A DNA stretch of 64,000 nt. It comes from Dipteronia dyeriana (lineage: Eukaryota > Streptophyta > Magnoliopsida > Sapindales > Sapindaceae). Where the stretch lies: NCBI GenBank assembly GCA_032871835.1, contig CM065301.1:19609291-19673290 (forward strand), given 5' to 3'. The position numbers were made by a program, and so were the translations under genes. Below the pieces are notes generated by a model. That model saw only the letters and a program-made list of their open reading frames with translations, was not told the origin of the DNA and did no database searches. Position 1 is the stretch's first letter, and each line of letters opens with the position of its first letter. Below are positions 46,592 to 58,077 of the stretch, one piece after another.

Positions 46592-46712
46592 TATTGAACG
46601 CAGAGATTAAAGAGAGTGAGGAACAAAAAAAAAAGTGTGTAAAAACCTTGGAGACCAGAGGAACCAGCTTCTTTGAAGTGCCACCGGCGAGCACCACCAC
46701 TTGGAAATCCAT
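41705..46712 (-). CDS. EIF2B3: Translation initiation factor eIF2B subunit gamma (EIF2B3 homologue), 13 exons, 463 aa
   Basis: Exons in coding order: 46712-46647, 46536-46441, 46346-46269, 44138-44058, 43977-43758, 43680-43622, 43180-43131, 43029-42942, 42825-42559, 42448-42356, 42273-42169, 41976-41860, 41776-41705. All introns are GT-AG and phases agree, giving 463 codons plus TAA, the usual size of the family. The start is the ATG of MDFQVVVLAGGTSKKLVPL, a nucleotidyltransferase-like N-terminus; EVPKALLPVANRPVLSFVL follows. Residues about 108-200 contain VVSGDLVSDVPPGAVAAAHR. The C-terminal third (from about 350) has hexapeptide left-handed beta-helix repeats (CSVKRSVIGRHCRIGSNVK, NSVVMNHVTIGDGCSIQGSV). 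With the epsilon subunit it forms the catalytic part of the eIF2 GDP/GTP exchange factor in the cytosol. Intron 3 is 2.1 kb. The exon 5 junction region KKPGRYNIIGMDPTKQ looks plant-typical. Confidence 0.95.
41829..41855. repeat. AG microsatellite in the last intron of eIF2B gamma
   Basis: About 13 ag units lying a few bases inside the donor of intron 12 (on the minus strand, a ct tract). Confidence 0.9.
44139..46268 (-). other. Large intron 3 of eIF2B gamma (2130 bp)
   Basis: Bounded by gt (46268-46267) and ag (44140-44139) on the minus strand. It contains a short degenerate gat/cat trinucleotide stretch near 45150-45200. No coding sequence or nested transposon recognised. Confidence 0.7.
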
Positions 46713-46827
46713 CTCCGTTTTCAACAATTCTCACAAACTAGTTTGAAAAACGAAGTGGGTTTTCAAGGGTTTTCTTTTCACTAAATTACTCGCACAAAAC
46801 AGAAGTAGCACATCAAAGTACAAGTTT

Positions 46828-46861
<34 letters not shown>

Positions 46862-47033
46862 TGTATTTCGAAAAGCAGCCTGCATCTCTCCAATGATTCA
46901 ATTTCATTTTTAGGTTTTTACATTTTCTGGTTCTGTTTTGGGCCCATTTTATTACCCTAACTCCACCATTGTTGTTATCATCGTAATGGGTTAGCTTTGG
47001 GCTGAATATACCCCAAATCCCATGTTTAGTTTA
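46713..47033. other. 5' flank of eIF2B gamma
   Basis: Promoter region by position. A TA microsatellite lies at 46838-46861. Beyond about 47030 the sequence appears to belong to element 4. Confidence 0.4.
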
Positions 47034-47650
47034 TGTTAAAAGAACCGTGATTTATGCGGTAGCCAAAAACGACCCTTAGGCCCAATTGTTTAAGCCCACG
47101 ACTAGTTGGGTTGGACCCGGGTCGAATTCCGATATACTATGAATCAGCTCATGTCTGACTCGGTCACTAACGGATAAAACTTATCCGTTGAACGTGATAA
47201 AACAAAAACAGAAATTTGAATTGGTCTAAGACCCTGAAATCCCATACAATCTGGCGGAGATTTCGGGGATAGGATCCCCAACGTTGTTCCACAATCAACC
47301 TCCTGGGATGGTCTATAAATATAATCATCCCCTCGCTGAAAGAGGATTTTGATTTTTTTTCCCTCATCTTAAAAGCTTTTGCGTGTTGAAACTCTGACCA
47401 GACGAACTCCGGCCACCTGAATTCTGTTGTTATTCCCTTTTCCAGTCATTATTTACTCCCACGCTAAACCCAAGCGTACCTAAGGTCAAAAGATCTACCA
47501 CATTCTTTTTTCTCTTCTTTTTCTGTTTTCATCTTTTTTACAAGTCCTTAGAGCATTCGACTTGTTCGATTCGATCGGTTAGACCAAGTTGCTTGAGTCT
47601 AACCCGAATCCGACTGGATCCACTCTAATTGTAGATCGATCGTCTATAGT
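47034..47650 (+). repeat. 5' LTR of element 4 (left boundary uncertain)
   Basis: The right end is fixed by the primer site just after it. The left end is placed at tgttaaaag by analogy only. ctataaata at about 47312 is a plausible TATA box for the element transcript. No second copy lies in the window, so the extent cannot be confirmed. Confidence 0.4.
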
Positions 47651-47651
47651 T

Positions 47652-47669
47652 TGGCGTCCACCGTGAGTC
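47652..47669 (+). other. Primer binding site of element 4
   Basis: tggcgtccaccgtgagtc begins close to the inferred LTR end. It resembles the TGGCRCCGTCTGTGGG form of elements 1 and 2. tRNA not assigned. Confidence 0.5.
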
Positions 47670-47720
47670 TCATTGTAGCTTCATAGACGATCCAATTGAA
47701 TTGAACGAAGGACTCCCAAG

Positions 47721-48760
47721 ATGTCAGGAGATGGAAATGCACCAACTGTCGAAGAGCAGCTCGATGCATTAAATGTTCAGATGACAGCCAATGCTCAAAA
47801 ACTACGAGAACTCGAAGCAGAGAACGTGTCGATCTTAACCATGAATGTTGAATTGCAAGCGATAATCAAAGGTGCACCTAGCAACCTACCACCTGTACCC
47901 CCGGTCCAAGAAAATGACTTGTGCAGGATATCGACAAGACAGCCCCAGTCACACCAACGACGGATTTCCTAGCACCAAAATTGATTCCCGGTGGAGTGAA
48001 CCCTTAAGGCGTAACTCAAATCATTCAAGCTGAAGCGGACCTGCCAATCTTGTCGACTCTATAACCGACACAACAAGACTCTAATCAGAACAACGATCCG
48101 CGGTCGAAGAACTCCTTAAGGACCCCGATTTTGCTCAAGTCAACACCTGAGTTGGTAAACTCTAATTCAAGTTTGCATGTCCTTACTAACCTAGAACTTT
48201 CTCGAAGGTTTGTAAAAATGGAGGCTCTCATACAAAGGATTCCAGAAGTCCCAGCCCCGATCAAGAAAAACACGGTGAACAGCTTTACCGATTCCCCATT
48301 TATCGATGCAATCATCCTTGTTGAGATGTCCATGAAGTTCAGTTTCCCAAACATGAAGCAGTTTGAATGCACGACAGATCCAAACGACCATATAGCGCAG
48401 TATAAAAAAGTGCACGTTCACTACAGCGATCCCATGCGACCTTAGAGAAGCTTGCATGTGTAAAGCATTCAGGTTCAACCTCGGCAGCCTTGCCCTACAA
48501 TGGTATACCAATTTACCTAACAACTCTATTTCTTCTTTGTACATCTCACATACACATTCCTGGAACAATTCATAAGTAGTCAAAAGCTCGAGAAACAGTT
48601 GGACGACCTCTATGCCATAACTTAGAGATGTGGTGAGAACCTGAGATCTTACGTCGAATGCTTCAATAGAAAAGATCCCTTACTGTAACCAAGTGACTGC
48701 TATCTATGCCTTTAGGAAAGGACTCCGCTATGAATCCAACTTGTACAATGAGCTCACCAT
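47721..48760 (+). pseudogene. Gag of element 4 (degenerate)
   Basis: The start at ATG 47721 (MSGDGNAPTVEEQLDAL) opens a heptad-like N-terminus. The capsid part is readable at 48131-48445 (FSFPNMKQFECTTDPNDHI). It continues in a shifted frame as REACMCKAFRFNLGSLALQW near 48450-48500. Stops at 47970 and 48443 break it. Confidence 0.75.
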
Positions 48761-49410
48761 ATATCCATGCAAAATAATAGGAGACGTGCTGGAGAAAACA
48801 TAGGCCTAAGAATGAAACGAGCTTTGTCGAAAGAGCAAACAACTATGCCAATAACAGAGGAAATAACCATGTCGATTGAAGGTCGACTGATAAAAGAGTC
48901 GAACCCTACACGACAGGAGATCGACGTAACGATTAATCACGCTATAACCAACCAAATGACAAAAGGTTGTACGGACAGTGTCCACCGAGAATAGGTCAAT
49001 CGCGAAAGCCAGTCCCAGAGTACAACCTTAGTATCGAACCTGTCAATCTCGTGGTGGTCATGAAAAATATAGAAAGGACAGTCAAGTGGCCAAGGAAGAT
49101 GAACGCTCCACCGGAGCACTAGGATGCCAGATTTCGATACTAGTTCCACGGAGACCATCAACATCGTACATAAGATTACATCGCCCTAAAATTTGAAGTA
49201 ACTGAATTGTTGAAGCTAGGGCATCTCTAGGAATACCTGACCGATAAAGGAAAAGAGACTCTGGCTCAAAGCGACGAAAAATAGCTGGCTAATCTAGACG
49301 ACAGTCCACCAGCATCGCCTCAACAAGAGAGAGTCATCAACTACATCGCATACGGATCAAAGTTTAGCGACGTAAGCTACTCATCCGCAAAGAGGCACAC
49401 CCGACAAGTT

Positions 49411-49662
49411 TTGAACCCGGAAATCAAGCCTGATAAAGAGCACAAGTCGAATATTGATGAGACTGTCGTATTTAAGCAATCCGACAAATCAGATTTGTTT
49501 TCTCCCTACTATGACGCTCTAGTCATCTCTTTGTATATTGCTAATTGCTTAACCAAAAGAATGCTAATCGATAACGGTAGCTCTTGTAAAATTTTATTTA
49601 ATTGTACGTTTAGAAAGGTGCAGGTCAAGGAGTCTAAAGTAACCGAGTTTAGTGGCGGGTAA
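49411..49662 (+). pseudogene. Aspartic protease of element 4
   Basis: MLIDNGSSCKILF at about 49560-49600 carries an Asp-Asn-Gly-Ser form of the active site, following IANCLTKR. It is open over 83 codons but flanked by stops. Confidence 0.65.
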
Positions 49663-50179
49663 AAGAGCTTAATAAGCGAGTTCGTGCTACAAGTCTGCGC
49701 TGAATGAATGAATCTATATATCAACTTCTTAGTGCTCGACTGTCAATCTCCCTACAACGTGATTCTGGGCTGACCTTGGACACACGAGATGAAGGTGATC
49801 CCTTCAAACTACTACCAAATGATCAAATTCCTTACCAAGTGGGGAGTACAAGAGATCAAAGGCAAACATAGATCAACCAGAGAATGCTACCAGAACACTA
49901 TGAAGAAGAAAATGGAGCAATTATTGCAACTATAGAAAACTAAGGTGAAGTCGACTCCAAACAAGCCTAAGATGGAAGAACTCAACAAAGTATCGATCAA
50001 CCCAAAACGTCCAGATCATAAAATTTTAATCAGGTTCAGGCTACCCAAGGAGATCCGAAAACAATTGATCGACTTCCTAAAGGAGCACCATGACGGTTTC
50101 GCCTAGTCGCACTATGATATGGTCGAGATCAACCCAGAGGTAATTATGTATCATTTACAGATAGATCCAGATAACCAGT

Positions 50180-51160
50180 AAAGCGGAAGAAAAGGAAATT
50201 CGCACCAGAAATAAATGAAATCATCAACAAGGAGGTACAAAAGTTGATCGACATCGGGTCCGTCAGGGAAACAAAATACTCAGACTGGTTGGCAAACGTC
50301 GTGGTCGTAAAGAAGAATAATGGGAAGTGGCACGTTTGCATCGACTTCGTAGATCTGAACAAGGCGTGTTCTAAGGACCCATTCTCACTTCCTCACATCG
50401 ACATGTTAGTCTATGCCACAACAAGACATGAACTACTCAGCTTCATAGACGTCTTCTCTGGATACAACCAGATCTGGATGCACCCGAACGATCAAGAAAA
50501 AACAACCTCCATCACTGAAAGAGGTATTTTCTGTTATAAGGTTATGCCTTTTGATTTGAAAAATGCAAGTACGACGTACCAATAGTTGGTCAATAAAATG
50601 GTTGCTGATATGCCCGGATCGACCATGGCGGTCTATATTGACGATATGTTAGTCAAATCCTTAATTGCTTGACAACATATAGAACATCTAAAGCAGTCGC
50701 TCGATGTGCTCGACAAATATGGTATTAAACTAAACCATACTAAATGCTCTTTTGATGTATCCTCGGGAAAAATTTTAGGTTATCTGATGACCCAAGGAGA
50801 AGTCGAAGTGAATCCCAACCAGATTCGATCGATCAGAGGAATTGAATCCTCAAAATGCATCTATGACATTCAAAAGCTTACAGGTCGAGTAACAACTTTG
50901 AACAGGTTCTTCTCTATGTTATCTGAACGATGCTAACCTTTCTTCAACACCCTGAGAAAAAACAAGGCATTCAAGTGGAATGAAGAGTGTGAGAAAGCAC
51001 TACAAAACTTGAAAGAATATTTGGCCTCACCCCTTTACTGTCGAAGCCAAAAGACAATGAAGTATTATACATGTACTTAGTAGTGTCCGACACTGTAGTA
51101 AGTGTCGTGCTGGACAGAGAGGAAGAAGGCTCACAACACCCGATGTATTATATAAGTAAA
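50180..51160 (+). pseudogene. Reverse transcriptase and start of RNase H of element 4
   Basis: Open blocks at 50244-50585 and 50706-50936 read KYSDWLANVVVVKKNNGKWH, DLNKACSKDPFSLPHIDML, FSGYNQIWMHPNDQEK and KVMPFDLKN. The AVYIDDMLVKS box is at about 50632-50664, then KLNHTKCSFDVSSGKILGYL. The catalytic YIDD is intact. The frame reaches MYYISK at 51160, where element 5 interrupts the RNase H. Stops lie at 50583, 50673 and 50934. Confidence 0.85.
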
Positions 51161-51287
51161 TAATGTAGCTGAAGTGAAAAGAAATGAAACTCTAGATAAA
51201 TACTCTCTTAAGAGAAAACAAAATTTTTATTGATAATGAATGATCATTCAACAACTAGTTGATAGGTTATTTATACTAATCTTAAAC

Positions 51288-53218
51288 GTGAAATTCCCTA
51301 GAAAGTGTGTGTCTATAAACCTAGAGGGGGTGAATAGGTTTTAATTCATTTGATTACCAATTTCGTGAATTAATCAATATTAGCAAAACTACCCCATTCT
51401 ATCAAGTGTTCAAATAAATGACAATAAATATAAAGCAATAACAACACACAATACATATGTGGAAACCCTCCAAATGGGAAAAACCACGGGTTGTTCAGTG
51501 CGCCACACTCGATCCTCAAAATCCACTATTGAATGAAAGTTTACAATCTAGGTTGACCTCCCGTCACACCCAATGCGGTTACTAACCATTTGTCTCTACC
51601 CTACAGGCCTTTTATAGTGATTTTGGATCACCAACCTTGTGCACTAACCACTTAGCCACAAGCTTAATCAATAATGAAGAGATAATGGCAACCTAAGTGA
51701 ATATGCAAGAATATTCTATATGCAAAAATGCTAGGTCAAAACATTCATGCTTATCTAGGATTAACAATGACACGAAAAGCAAATCATAGATATTGATGTT
51801 CTAAATGCAAATGCAAGAAGAATTAGCTAGAAGGGTACAACCGTCCTAAATTCTAGCTATCACTAATCAATACTCTCAACCAAACAACCAATGCCACAAG
51901 CATGTCATAAAAGCTTTTAAGCACACAAGCATGTATTTAATTTGTAATAAAAGCTAAATCCTAGGTATACATGTCATAGTAATGAAACTATAAAGTCTAG
52001 AGCATGTAGAGAATACCGAGTCATAAACAAACAAGAGACCCATGCTTGAAAGATGCTTGATGATGCTTAATGATTGTGATTTGAAGTTTGGTTAAGTAAA
52101 AATAAGTTCTTGGAGCTCTCTCTCTCTCTAGGATTCAATTTCTCTCTCTTGGGGATTCAATTTCAGAGCTCTAGATATGGTTTTGGAAGAAGATGATATA
52201 TATATAAGATGTAAAAATGAACTGCACAAAAAAAGACGATTTAGCCTAAATCAGGTTTTTCGCTACATGTTTTGCACCAGGAAGGGGCGAAAAGTTATGG
52301 AGCGAAAATCACTGTCTAAATTTTCGCTACATGTTTCGCACCAGGAAGAACAAAAAGTTATGGAGCGAAAATCACTGTCAAAATTTTCACTACATGTTTC
52401 GCACTATGATCAAGCGAACAGTTGAGCAAAATCCGCTCTCAGCACTCCACCTTAAAATTCAAGCATATCAAAATGTGACCAAACGACTTCGAAACCTTTC
52501 GTATGATATACCGTTGGAAAGGTATGGAAGTCTACTTTCTACGCCAATTAATAAAACATGATTTGGATGACTATAGAAAAATTTGTGGTCAAATGAGTGA
52601 CCAAAGATCAGAAATGGACAACAACAGAGACGCCCTATTTTTATGGTCACTTTGGAGATTTCAAAATCAATCCAAATGATCATGAAATATTACGAATAAT
52701 ATAACGTTGGAAAGGTATGGGTGTCTACTTTGTACAAAAAATTTCAAAACTCATTTTGAAGCAATGTATAAAATGTTATGGTAACAAGACCATACAAATG
52801 TCAGTTTTTAAAAATACTTAAATTATTGAAAACCATTCTTTTGAAACTATACACATTACTCAAAATAACTAAACCAAATCTAACTCAAAGCACACAACAA
52901 GTAATCATATGATTAAAAGCAATGCATGATCATGGAAACATAAATGCAATCATAGAAATGCAATAAAAAAACATACATGGAGTGCAAGTGTGATTGTGAA
53001 GGAATGCACATATGAACAATGAGAAACAAGGAATAAATGCATGTCAATACAAATGCATGTAAGTGTGTGCAACTAAATCTTTTTAAAGAGTTAAACAAGT
53101 GATATACCTTTGAGCTTGAACTTGATCACGAGCAAAGCAGCCTAAACTACCCTTACATAATTATCTCAAAATGTGGTTTGTCAATCGAAATAAGCCAATC
53201 AAAAACCAAGGAACTAAC
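51288..53218. mobile_element. 1.9-kb insertion inside the 3' LTR of element 5
   Basis: The uninterrupted right LTR reads cttaaacaaacaaag. Here cttaaac is followed by 1931 bp of unrelated sequence, then aaaacaaacaag, compatible with a taaac/aaaac duplication. The insert includes the phrase tagagggggtgaatagg, common in plant repeats, and has no coding sequence I recognise. Its class is unknown; boundaries are good to a few bases. Confidence 0.6.
52255..52415. repeat. 63-64 bp tandem repeat, about 2.5 units
   Basis: Units start cgctacatgt (52261), cgctacatgt (52325) and cactacatgt (52388). Each contains gcaccaggaag and ttatggagcgaaaatcactg. Confidence 0.85.
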
Positions 53219-53369
53219 AAAACAAACAAGATAAAAGAAAACTCTGTAGAGATAATCAAAATCCTACAAATAAACAAATCCTAATAAAATATCAAAAGAT
53301 AATAACAAAAAATGATAATGGCAATGATTATCAAAAAGTATTATTCTGCATCAGTCCCCCCAACTTAGA

Positions 53370-54638
53370 CAAAACTCGGTCATAAGTGTTTGCTGCATAT
53401 ACAACGGCTTATCTAAAGGATGATACTCAAACAAATCTGCCACATTGAAAGTTGAAGAAATATTCATGTCACTTGGTAGCTCTAACAAATAAGTGTTATC
53501 ATTGATTTTCTTTAAAATATGATAAGGCATGTATTTCTTACTCTGTAGTTTGTTGTAAGTTCCTACTGGGGACCTATTCTTCCGTTAATGAGTCATTACT
53601 AAATCCCCCTCTTCAAATGTCTTAATTTTCCTTTGCAAGTCAGTAGCAGCTTTATATTTCCTATTGGCTTGCTTCAAATTTTCCTTCACCTCATTATGAA
53701 TCTTATTTACCCTTTCAGTCATGTTATCTGCAACAATGTTGTAACCCGGTAATTTAGGCAATAGAACTAGTCTAGTGCATGCTTTGGTGGTGTGGTGTAC
53801 ACAACCTCAAATTGTATTTTCCAGTGGACTGTTTGAGCATGCTATTGAAAGCAAATTCAGACTGGGGAAGAGTTACATCCCACTATTTAGGCTTATCTCC
53901 ACAAATGCAACGAATCATGTTTCCTAGAGTTATATTAGTCACCTCTGTTTGGCCATCGATTTGTGGGTGGCATGTACTGCTATAATTGAGGATGGTATTA
54001 AACTTCTTCCAGAGAGTCCTTTAAAAATGACTAAGGAACTTCACATTTCTATCAGAAGTTATAGTTTTAGGAACTCCATGCAAGCGTACGATTTCTCGAA
54101 AGAACAAATTAGCTACATGAGACGCATCAATTGTCTTCTTGTAACGGATAAAGTGAGTCATTCTTGAATAACGATCAACTACCATCATTACTAAGTCTAT
54201 ACCCCCATTGAGTGTGTGGAAGATTTAAGCCAAAATCCATAGTTAAGTCTTCCTAAATGTTTTCTGGAATAGGCAATGGGGTATATAACCCTGTGTTTTG
54301 ACTTGTCCTTTAGAAGTTTGACAAACATGGCAGCTTTGGACAAACCTTCCCACATCTAGTTTTAGTTGCGGCCAATAGTACCTTACCTCAACTAGAGCAA
54401 TAGTTTTGTCATGTCCCACATGACCACCAAGTCCTCCAGCATAGAGCTCTTGAATGAGTTGATCAAGCAATGATGATCGAGGTATACAAAGTTGATTACT
54501 ATGAAATAGATAACCATCTTGTATATGGAAGTCACCAACTGCATACTTTAATTCACATTTCTCCCATGCTTGTTGGAAATATTCATCTCCAACATATAGC
54601 ATTTTTAGACTCTCAAATGTAGTAATTTCAGTTTTCAA
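53370..54638 (-). pseudogene. Integrase and C-terminal pol of element 5
   Basis: The zinc-binding part is open at 54638-54243: a histidine pair in LGGHVGHDKT, RYYWPQLKLDVGRF, and CHVC. The core (54240-53750) is broken. The end of pol reads [13 protein letters not shown] near 53465-53425 and stops beside the purine tract of the 3' LTR. Confidence 0.75.
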
Positions 54639-55039
54639 AGTGATTAGTAAAGTTGCTCTCCGACTTAGTGCATCTGTTGTTTTGTTTTGCTAACCTGATT
54701 TATGCTTTAAAACAAAAGTGAATTTTTGTAAAAACGCAATCCACCGTGTGTGCATCCTGTTCATGCTCGTTTTGTTATTGACGAACTTCAAAGCTTGATC
54801 GTCACTGTATAGAATAAATTCTTTTTGGATCAAATAGTGCTCACAGTGTTTCAAGGCTCGGATGATAGCATAAAATTATAATTCATATTAGTCCACTTAT
54901 GTCACGTTTCACCCATCTTCTCACTAAAGAATTCAATGGGACGACCTTCTTATGAAAGAATTGCCCTAATGCCAATCATGGATGCGTCACAATCAACTTT
55001 AAATAACTTCTCAAAGTTTGGCAAAGCCAATACAGGTGC

Positions 55040-55930
55040 TAAACATAATTTTTCTTTGATAAGTGCAAAAATGGCTTCTTGTTATGCCTCCCATAAGAAT
55101 TTGCCTTTCTTTATACAATTCGTTATCGGAGCGGCTATGCTACTAAAGTTCTTGATGAATCTCCGATAAAATGTAGCCAAGCCATGAAAGCTACGTATTT
55201 CACCAACATTTTTAGGTGTTGGCCAATCTCGAATTGCATGCACCTTTTCTTCATTGACATGTACCCCATCAGCTCCAACAACATAGCTTAAAAATAAAAC
55301 TTTTTTTGCCAGGAAATAACATTTTTTTAGATTGACATATAGTTTATGGGTACGTAAAGCCATCAATACGTCTCGAATATTCTCTACGTGAGCATCTTCA
55401 TTGCGACTTTAGACCAAGATATCATCAAAATAGACAGCTACAAATTTTTCAATAAAAGGTTTTAATACCTTGTTCATGAGTCGCATAAAAGTGTTAGGTG
55501 CATTGGATAGCCCAAACGGCATTACAAGCCACTCATACAATCAATCTTTAGTTTTAAAGGTAGTCTTCCATTCATCACCGGGTCTTATTCGAATCTGGTG
55601 GTACCCGCTACAAAGATCTATCTTCGATAATACCTTGGAGTCTTCTAGCATATCTAACAAATCTTCAAGCCGTGGAATCCAAAATATGTAGTGCACTGTA
55701 ATTCTGTTGATAGCTCTATTGTCTACACGCATCCTCCAAGAACCATTTTTTTTGTATTAAAAGTGTTGGGACTACACATGGGCTCATAATTTCTCCATTT
55801 AGCCCTTTCTTCAGCAGGTCTTTTACTTGTTACTGTAAGGTCTCACATTCTTTCGTGCTCATCCGATAATGGGGTAGATTTGGCAAGCTTGCTCAAGGGG
55901 TTAAGTCAATGTGATGTTGAATGTCTCTCA
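55040..55930 (-). pseudogene. Reverse transcriptase of element 5
   Basis: Fragments read [13 protein letters not shown] (55732 on), [20 protein letters not shown], a [10 protein letters not shown] catalytic box at about 55445-55415, and then 55366-55082 ([40 protein letters not shown]). The pattern is gypsy RT with YFDD, different from the YIDD of the Tat copies. Frames are broken between blocks. Confidence 0.8.
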
Positions 55931-56480
55931 TCGACGGAAGTTGATTAGGCAATTCACTTGGTATAAGGTCTGCAAATTCTGCTAATAATGGCTCTAGCTT
56001 CTGTAATATACTTGGATGTTTTTCGATAGCTCCTTTAACCATTAATGCCATACACCCATTTGCCTCCTTCAAATGCTTCACAAATTCTTCTTCTGTCAAT
56101 GCTAAAAAGGATTTTCCCTCCACTTGAGAGTCATTGGGAATCTCATCTTCGTTGCTTGACATTAATACAATTTTCTTGTCATGCCACCAAAATGAGTAAG
56201 TGTTGTCCTTACCTTTGTGTGTAGCATCAATGTCGAACAACCACAGTCTCCCTAATAATATGTGGCATGCATCCATGTCCATAATATCACAAGTGATATC
56301 GTCCTTGTAATATTTGCGATTGAAAAATAGACTCGACATATCTCTGTGACACGTGTCTCTGCTTCTTTCTTGATCCAACCGACTTTGTATGGCGATAGGT
56401 GCTTCTCTGCTGTTAGCTTCAATGCCTTCACTAATGCCTGAGACACGATGTTTTCACTACTTCCGCTATCAACAACTATA
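55893..56480 (-). pseudogene. Protease and linker of element 5
   Basis: VVDSGSSENIVSQALVKAL near 56478-56425 carries the Asp-Ser-Gly active site. A 161-codon open stretch follows (56378-55893), including DMDACHILLGRLWLFD, typical of the protease-RT connection in gypsy elements. Confidence 0.75.
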
Positions 56481-56669
56481 TTACATACCTTTTGCTTAAT
56501 CGTACACAGAATCCTGAAGATGCTGTGACGTTGTCAACTTTTTTCTTTCTTTGGAGTGAACAAAAGTCGTCGCACTACACAAGAGATTCGTTCACCTCCA
56601 TCACCTTTAATAAATTCAGCTTTTTCACTATTATCTTCCTGTTTGTCAAGACTGTCAACATCATCCATC

Positions 56670-57430
56670 ATGTTCACTTGTCTACGGCTTGGGCACTCAT
56701 TAGAGCGATGTCCTGGTTATTGGCACTTGAAACATTTATCTGAAAAAGGTTTTGCATATGGAATGTTTGAAGTTCTGCTATTGACTCTATTATTGCGAAA
56801 GTGTGGCATTCCTTGCATCCATTGGTCTTTATTGCTCTCTTCTCCCAGGTCTGTACTCTTGTCCTATTTCTGTTGTGACCTCTGAACACTTGAATGCTTT
56901 CCAACGATATTGGTTGATCGAGATGGTCATTTGAGTTTGCATTTCTATCTTATAGGTTAAATTGACTGCTTTTGAAAGACTCCATAACATTTGTAAATTG
57001 AGTAGGTCTTGAATTTCCTATCGTAATCCTCTAACATACATGGCTACTTGTTGGTTCTCTATTTCCGACAGATTATTCCTCGCATTCAATCGATAAAATT
57101 CTTCTGTATAATCATTAACAGACCGACTCCTCTGTCTATAATCAAGGTATTTTTGATAAAGCATTTGTTCGTAATCTAGGGGTAAGAATCTGGCCCTCAT
57201 TAGCTGCTTCATTTTCTGCCAAGTATGCATAAGTCTTTTACCTTGCTCGATTGCATTGTACTTGCTCCTACCAACCAGAGGCTCCACTTTTTAATTTGTA
57301 GGCCACAAGTTTGACTTTTTTCTCTTCTAGTACCTCCATGTAATAAAAAAAAATGCTCCACATTAACGATCAAATCAAGAAAGTCTTCTATATGCAAATG
57401 CCTATTAAAAGAAGGAATATTTATTTTCAT
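56670..57430 (-). pseudogene. Gag of element 5
   Basis: The start at ATG 57430 (MKINIPSFNRHLHIEDFLDL) leads to capsid segments to 57018 (RFLPLDYEQMLYQKYLDYRQ, VNDYTEEFYRLNARNN). A CCHC knuckle lies near 56735-56695 (CFKC, GHRSNECP), with a stop codon inside it. Frameshifts separate the blocks. Confidence 0.8.
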
Positions 57431-57784
57431 TTTGTAGTCATAGGAACTGGGGCCATTATAGATCCTTCCTTGTGTCTTTCCGATTCATCACATCTTGCAA
57501 GTACTTATCTTCACTAGATGATTCCACGTTGGCTACCTGCCTACATAGTGGATTAGTTCCTATTTTCCCGTTCAGCTGATTACCAGCTACTGTGTTGGCC
57601 CATTAAACTCTATTGTTGACAGGCTTGTTGTTGCCAATCCTGAGTTCAACAATAGATCTTTATAACTCTTGTAACGTGCATTCAATGGTATGAACTCTTG
57701 TCCATAAGGCTGCTACCCTTTGGTCTGTCGCCTCATTGGAACAATTACTACCGTCGTCATTATTCACTATTAGAACAAGATAAT

Positions 57785-57801
57785 TCAAGATGTGATACCA
57801 A
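57785..57801 (-). other. Primer binding site of element 5
   Basis: Minus-strand tttggtatcacatcttg just inside the 5' LTR. The TGGTATCA core matches initiator methionine tRNA primer sites. Confidence 0.6.
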
Positions 57802-57802
57802 A

Positions 57803-58077
57803 TAATGTAGCGGAAGCGAAAAGAAATGGAACTCTTGATAAATATTCTCTCAAGAGATAACTATTTTTTTTATGATAATGAACGATTCTTCAACCACTAG
57901 TTGACAGGTTATTTATACTAATCTTAAACAAACAAAGATAAAAGCAAATTCTGTAGAGAAATGCAAAATCCTATAGATAAACAAATCCTATAGATAAACA
58001 AATCCTAATAAAATATCAAAAGATAATAACAATAAATGATTATGGCAATGATTATCTAAAAGTATTGTCCTGCATTA
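57803..58077 (-). repeat. 5' LTR of element 5
   Basis: 275 bp from taatgtagcgg to ctgcatta, directly followed by the gtaaa duplication. It is the uninterrupted reference copy for the 3' LTR. Confidence 0.88.

Larger units (their letters stand above)
51161..53353 (-). repeat. 3' LTR of element 5, expanded by an insertion
   Basis: The outer part 51161-51287 and inner part 53219-53353 together match the 275-bp right LTR (57803-58077). The inner boundary tca|gtccccccaac is followed, on the minus strand, by a G-rich purine tract suitable as the plus-strand primer. Confidence 0.85.
51161..58077 (-). mobile_element. Element 5: roughly 5-kb Ty3/gypsy element inserted in the RNase H of element 4
   Basis: LTRs at 51161-53353 (carrying an insertion) and 57803-58077. 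Flanks are gtaaa (51156-51160) and gtaaa (58078-58082), a perfect 5-bp target duplication that splits the element 4 frame between YYISK and ALLDAE. Minus-strand order: 5' LTR, a TGGTATCA primer site (initiator tRNA-Met type), gag, zinc knuckle, protease, RT, integrase, purine tract. Without the 1.9-kb insertion it is about 4986 bp. Small LTRs and size suggest a Reina-like chromovirus; this lineage call is inference. Highly degenerate. Confidence 0.85.

Noticed and set aside
46713..46727. Upstream ATG at 46727 (MLKTE extension) for eIF2B gamma
   Set aside because: The family begins with MDFQVV; the five extra codons are not conserved in what I know of the family, so the inner ATG at 46712 was chosen.
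48191..48583. 130-codon minus-strand open frame
   Set aside because: It lies opposite the gag capsid region of element 4, whose plus-strand reading matches known gag motifs; this is a shadow.
51164..58074. TG...CA ends for element 5
   Set aside because: These give no target duplication, whereas the ends three bases further out leave a perfect gtaaa and restore the interrupted frame.
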